DNA of 64,000 bases from Opitutaceae bacterium (GTDB lineage Bacteria > Verrucomicrobiota > Verrucomicrobiia > Opitutales > Opitutaceae). Below the pieces are notes generated by a model. The model did no database searches, was not told where the DNA came from, and saw only the letters and a list, made by a program, of their open reading frames with translations. The stretch lies in assembly GCA_030693515.1 (NCBI GenBank), contig JAUYAK010000057.1, positions 62,001 through 126,000 of the forward strand, in the 5' to 3' direction. The stretch's first letter is position 1; the number at the start of each line of letters is the position of its first letter. This document shows, piece by piece, positions 61,979 through 64,000 of this stretch. A program made the position numbers and the translations under genes.

Positions 61979-64000
61979 GGGCGGGGCGGGGTTGGATGGG
62001 CGGCGATGAGCGCCGGGGTCGGCGCACCGAGCGCACCCACGGCGGCGATCTCGGCGAGGAGTTTCGGCAGATTGAAGCCGGAGGCGACAAAAGAATCGCG
62101 CAGGCGCACGAGGGTGTCGGGGCCGTAGGCGCGGGCGGGCTGCTTCACGATGTGATGGAAGAGCTGCTCGACCAAGGCCAGTTGCGCGCGCTCGTCGCCG
62201 GCGGCGAATTCCGCCACGTCGCGCGCGCCGCCGAAGCGCACCGTCGTGCGGTCGTCGGCCAGGAACTCGCTCACGGCGTCGATCGGGCGGCCGTTTTCCT
62301 CGCGGCGGAAGCGGCCCGCGGCGTCATACCACTCGAGGCTGAAGCCGAGCGGGTTGATGACCGAATGGCAGCCCTGGCAGTCGGCGCCGCGCGTGAGGCG
62401 CGTGACCTTCTCGCGCATCGTGAGGCCGGCCTCGAAGTGCGCGTCGTCAAACGCGACCGCCATCGGCGGCGATTTCAGCCGGCGGCCCACGACGCTGCGC
62501 GTGAGGAACACGCCGCGGTGAATCGGCGAGCTCGCGGCCTTGTAGCTGTGCGCCGCGAGCAGGTAGGGATGCGTAAGCACGCCCGCACGCTCACCGGCCG
62601 GCGCCGCCACGCGCGCAAAACCGCCGCCCGCCGGCGCGGGCAGGCCGTAGAAGCGCGCGATGCGATCATTGGCGATCAGCCAGTCGGCCTGGAGCAGTTC
62701 GCGGAAATCGCCGCGCCCGCCCCAGGCGACCTCGTCGATGAAAAGATCGAGCGAGGTGCGCAGGTCGTCGATCAACGCGGCGTCGAAGCCGGGAAACAGG
62801 GCGGCGTCCTTGCCGAGGTCCTCGACAAACCGGATCTGCAGCCACTGGTGGAAAAACTCGCGCAGCTTGGCCCGCGTGCGCGGATCGGCGGTCATCCGCA
62901 CCGCCTGCGCCGCCACCTCTTCCGGCGTGCGCAGCGCGCCGGCGGCGGCCGCGGCGGCGAGCGGCGCGTCGGGCGCCGAGTCCCAGAGGCCGAACGAAAG
63001 CCGCGAGGCGACCGCGGCCGGCGACGGCAGATCGACGTAAAGAAAGTGCGGGGACTTGAGCGCGAGCAGCACCACGCTCCGCAACGCGGCCTCGGGGTCC
63101 GCGGGCGCGGCGAACCAGCGCCCGACGATGCGCGCCTGCTCCTCGTCCGCGAGCGGGCGACGAAACGCCGCGGCGACGAAGCGCGTGGCGAAGACCTCGA
63201 TTTTTCTGGCGCGCTCGGAATCGCCGGCGCGCGTGCCGGCGAGGCGATCGAGGCGACGGACGACGTGGTCGGCGACTTCGAGCGCGGCGGCGGTGGTGGC
63301 CTCGTCCCACGTCTTGGAGACGGTCGTGCCGCGCTCGTAGCCGAAGCTCGCGTCGTCCGCGGGGAAGCGCGCCGCCACGACAAAGGTGGGCGCGACCGCC
63401 GCGGTGGAGAGATTGCGCGCGGGAATCGGGCGCTCGCTGCCATGCGGGGGTTTCCAACGCAGCGAGAGGGCGGGAACGACGGGCGAGCCGGTCTTCTCCG
63501 CCAGCGCCCACCAGTCGATCGCGATGGGGTAGCGGCGGCCGCCGAGGAGCCGCACGGTCACGCGATGGTCGGGATCCGTGGGCGTCGAGACGTTGATGTC
63601 GAGCGTGGGCGGCGAGCCGGCGCGCCCGTCGGGCTCGGCGTTGATCCAGACGCGGACGCTGTTGGGCGTGCGGATGACAAACTCGTGGTCGCCCGTCTCG
63701 TCGGCGAGGAGCGTGCCGCGCCACTGGGCGGAAAAGCCGGCGGGCTCCCTCGAGTTGGGCGTGGGGGGGCGGTCGATGGCCGGGAGCGCGAGGCGCGCGC
63801 GGAGCTCGCCGTTCTCGGGGAAAACAAAATCGACGGCGGGGTCGGTGCCGCGGTGCGCAAGCTTCGCGGGATCGAAGCGGCCGCGCTGGGCCACGTTGTA
63901 ATAAGTCGCAGCGAGGCCGGGGGAATTCTCCGCGGCGGCTTCGGTCGTCGCGGGCCCGAACTGCCGCAGCAGATCGGCGATGGCGACGGCGTATTGGCGG
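61975..64000 (-). CDS. DUF1592/DUF1588/DUF1585 cytochrome-domain protein (5' end outside window)
   Basis: The frame is open from the right edge to the stop at 61975, giving about 675 C-terminal residues; the true start is beyond the window. In order: a DUF1587-like end ('RQYAVAIADLLRQFG'), a PA14-like beta domain ('AGFSAQWRGTLLADETGDHE'), DUF1595, DUF1592 ('SRLSFGLWDSAPDAPLAAAA', 'FFHQWLQIRFVEDLGKDAAL'), DUF1588 ('THPYLLAAHSYKAASSPIHR') with a haem-like CQGCH in 'RGADCQGCHSVINPLGFSLE', and DUF1585 ('LVEQLFHHIVKQPARAYGPD'). The N-terminal haem domain expected for the family would be off the edge. It is coupled to the DUF1552 gene. Confidence 0.9.
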   Translation of the reverse strand, partial: RQYAVAIADLLRQFGPATTEAAAENSPGLAATYYNVAQRGRFDPAKLAHRGTDPAVDFVFPENGELRARLALPAIDRPPTPNSREPAGFSAQWRGTLLADETGDHEFVIRTPNSVRVWINAEPDGRAGSPPTLDINVSTPTDPDHRVTVRLLGGRRYPIAIDWWALAEKTGSPVVPALSLRWKPPHGSERPIPARNLSTAAVAPTFVVAARFPADDASFGYERGTTVSKTWDEATTAAALEVADHVVRRLDRLAGTRAGDSERARKIEVFATRFVAAAFRRPLADEEQARIVGRWFAAPADPEAALRSVVLLALKSPHFLYVDLPSPAAVASRLSFGLWDSAPDAPLAAAAAAGALRTPEEVAAQAVRMTADPRTRAKLREFFHQWLQIRFVEDLGKDAALFPGFDAALIDDLRTSLDLFIDEVAWGGRGDFRELLQADWLIANDRIARFYGLPAPAGGGFARVAAPAGERAGVLTHPYLLAAHSYKAASSPIHRGVFLTRSVVGRRLKSPPMAVAFDDAHFEAGLTMREKVTRLTRGADCQGCHSVINPLGFSLEWYDAAGRFRREENGRPIDAVSEFLADDRTTVRFGGARDVAEFAAGDERAQLALVEQLFHHIVKQPARAYGPDTLVRLRDSFVASGFNLPKLLAEIAAVGALGAPTPALIAAHPTPPRP

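Overview
The window is high-GC DNA that looks like a chromosome segment from the phylum Verrucomicrobiota, most likely an Opitutaceae-type organism. This placement is inferred from gene content. The markers are four gene pairs of planctomycete/verrucomicrobial secreted cytochrome-domain and Tat-exported partner proteins (DUF1549/DUF1553 with DUF1501, and DUF1592-type with DUF1552), an LpxC-FabZ fusion, an EF-P with the loop HRTPGNLRAF, very long TonB-dependent receptors, and C-terminal repeats typical of large verrucomicrobial secreted proteins. LpxA and LpxC show that the cell makes lipid A. I see no phage, transposase, integrase or CRISPR array, and no gene-free stretch reaches 300 bases.

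Layout. 1-517 is the end of a large secreted protein. 550-11440 is a minus-strand run: DUF1549/DUF1553 protein, DUF1501 protein, sensor kinase, response regulator, TonB-dependent receptor and a FecR-domain protein. A PAS-AraC regulator (11528-12289) is divergent from a plus-strand run (12360-29179). That run holds two more DUF1549/DUF1501 pairs, a second receptor, a DJ-1/PfpI remnant and a three-gene overlapping operon of a Tat-exported TIM-barrel protein, a five-haem-motif cytochrome and a beta-propeller dehydrogenase-like protein. A CoA-transferase and an enoyl-CoA hydratase follow (29225-31242).

Housekeeping block 31275-53746: lpxA, lpxC-fabZ, efp, a nucleoside-permease-like protein, cyclophilin, a gluzincin-TPR protein, an alpha/beta hydrolase, ald, folA, a beta-lactamase-fold hydrolase, a gamma-carbonic-anhydrase-like protein, a CNT nucleoside transporter, a YdbH-YnbE-YdbL-type envelope cluster, glgP, mutL, an MFS transporter, a GxxExxY protein, argH and a small secreted protein. 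Two divergent tRNA genes (Asp-GTC, Arg-TCT) follow.

54272-59697 encodes a cell-surface signalling set: ECF sigma factor, FecR-type anti-sigma factor and an STN-domain TonB-dependent receptor. The window ends with a membrane protein and a fourth pair, DUF1552 plus a DUF1592-type cytochrome protein cut by the right edge.

Threaded through the window are short palindromic repeats of at least two families. Some sit in intergenic spaces, often as an inverted pair of palindromes. Others lie inside coding sequences, where they form protein linkers in MutL, two DUF1549 proteins and one DUF1501 protein. These repeats, the degenerate endonuclease site of MutL, the Asn-tipped EF-P and the short YdbH-type cluster are the most notable observations.
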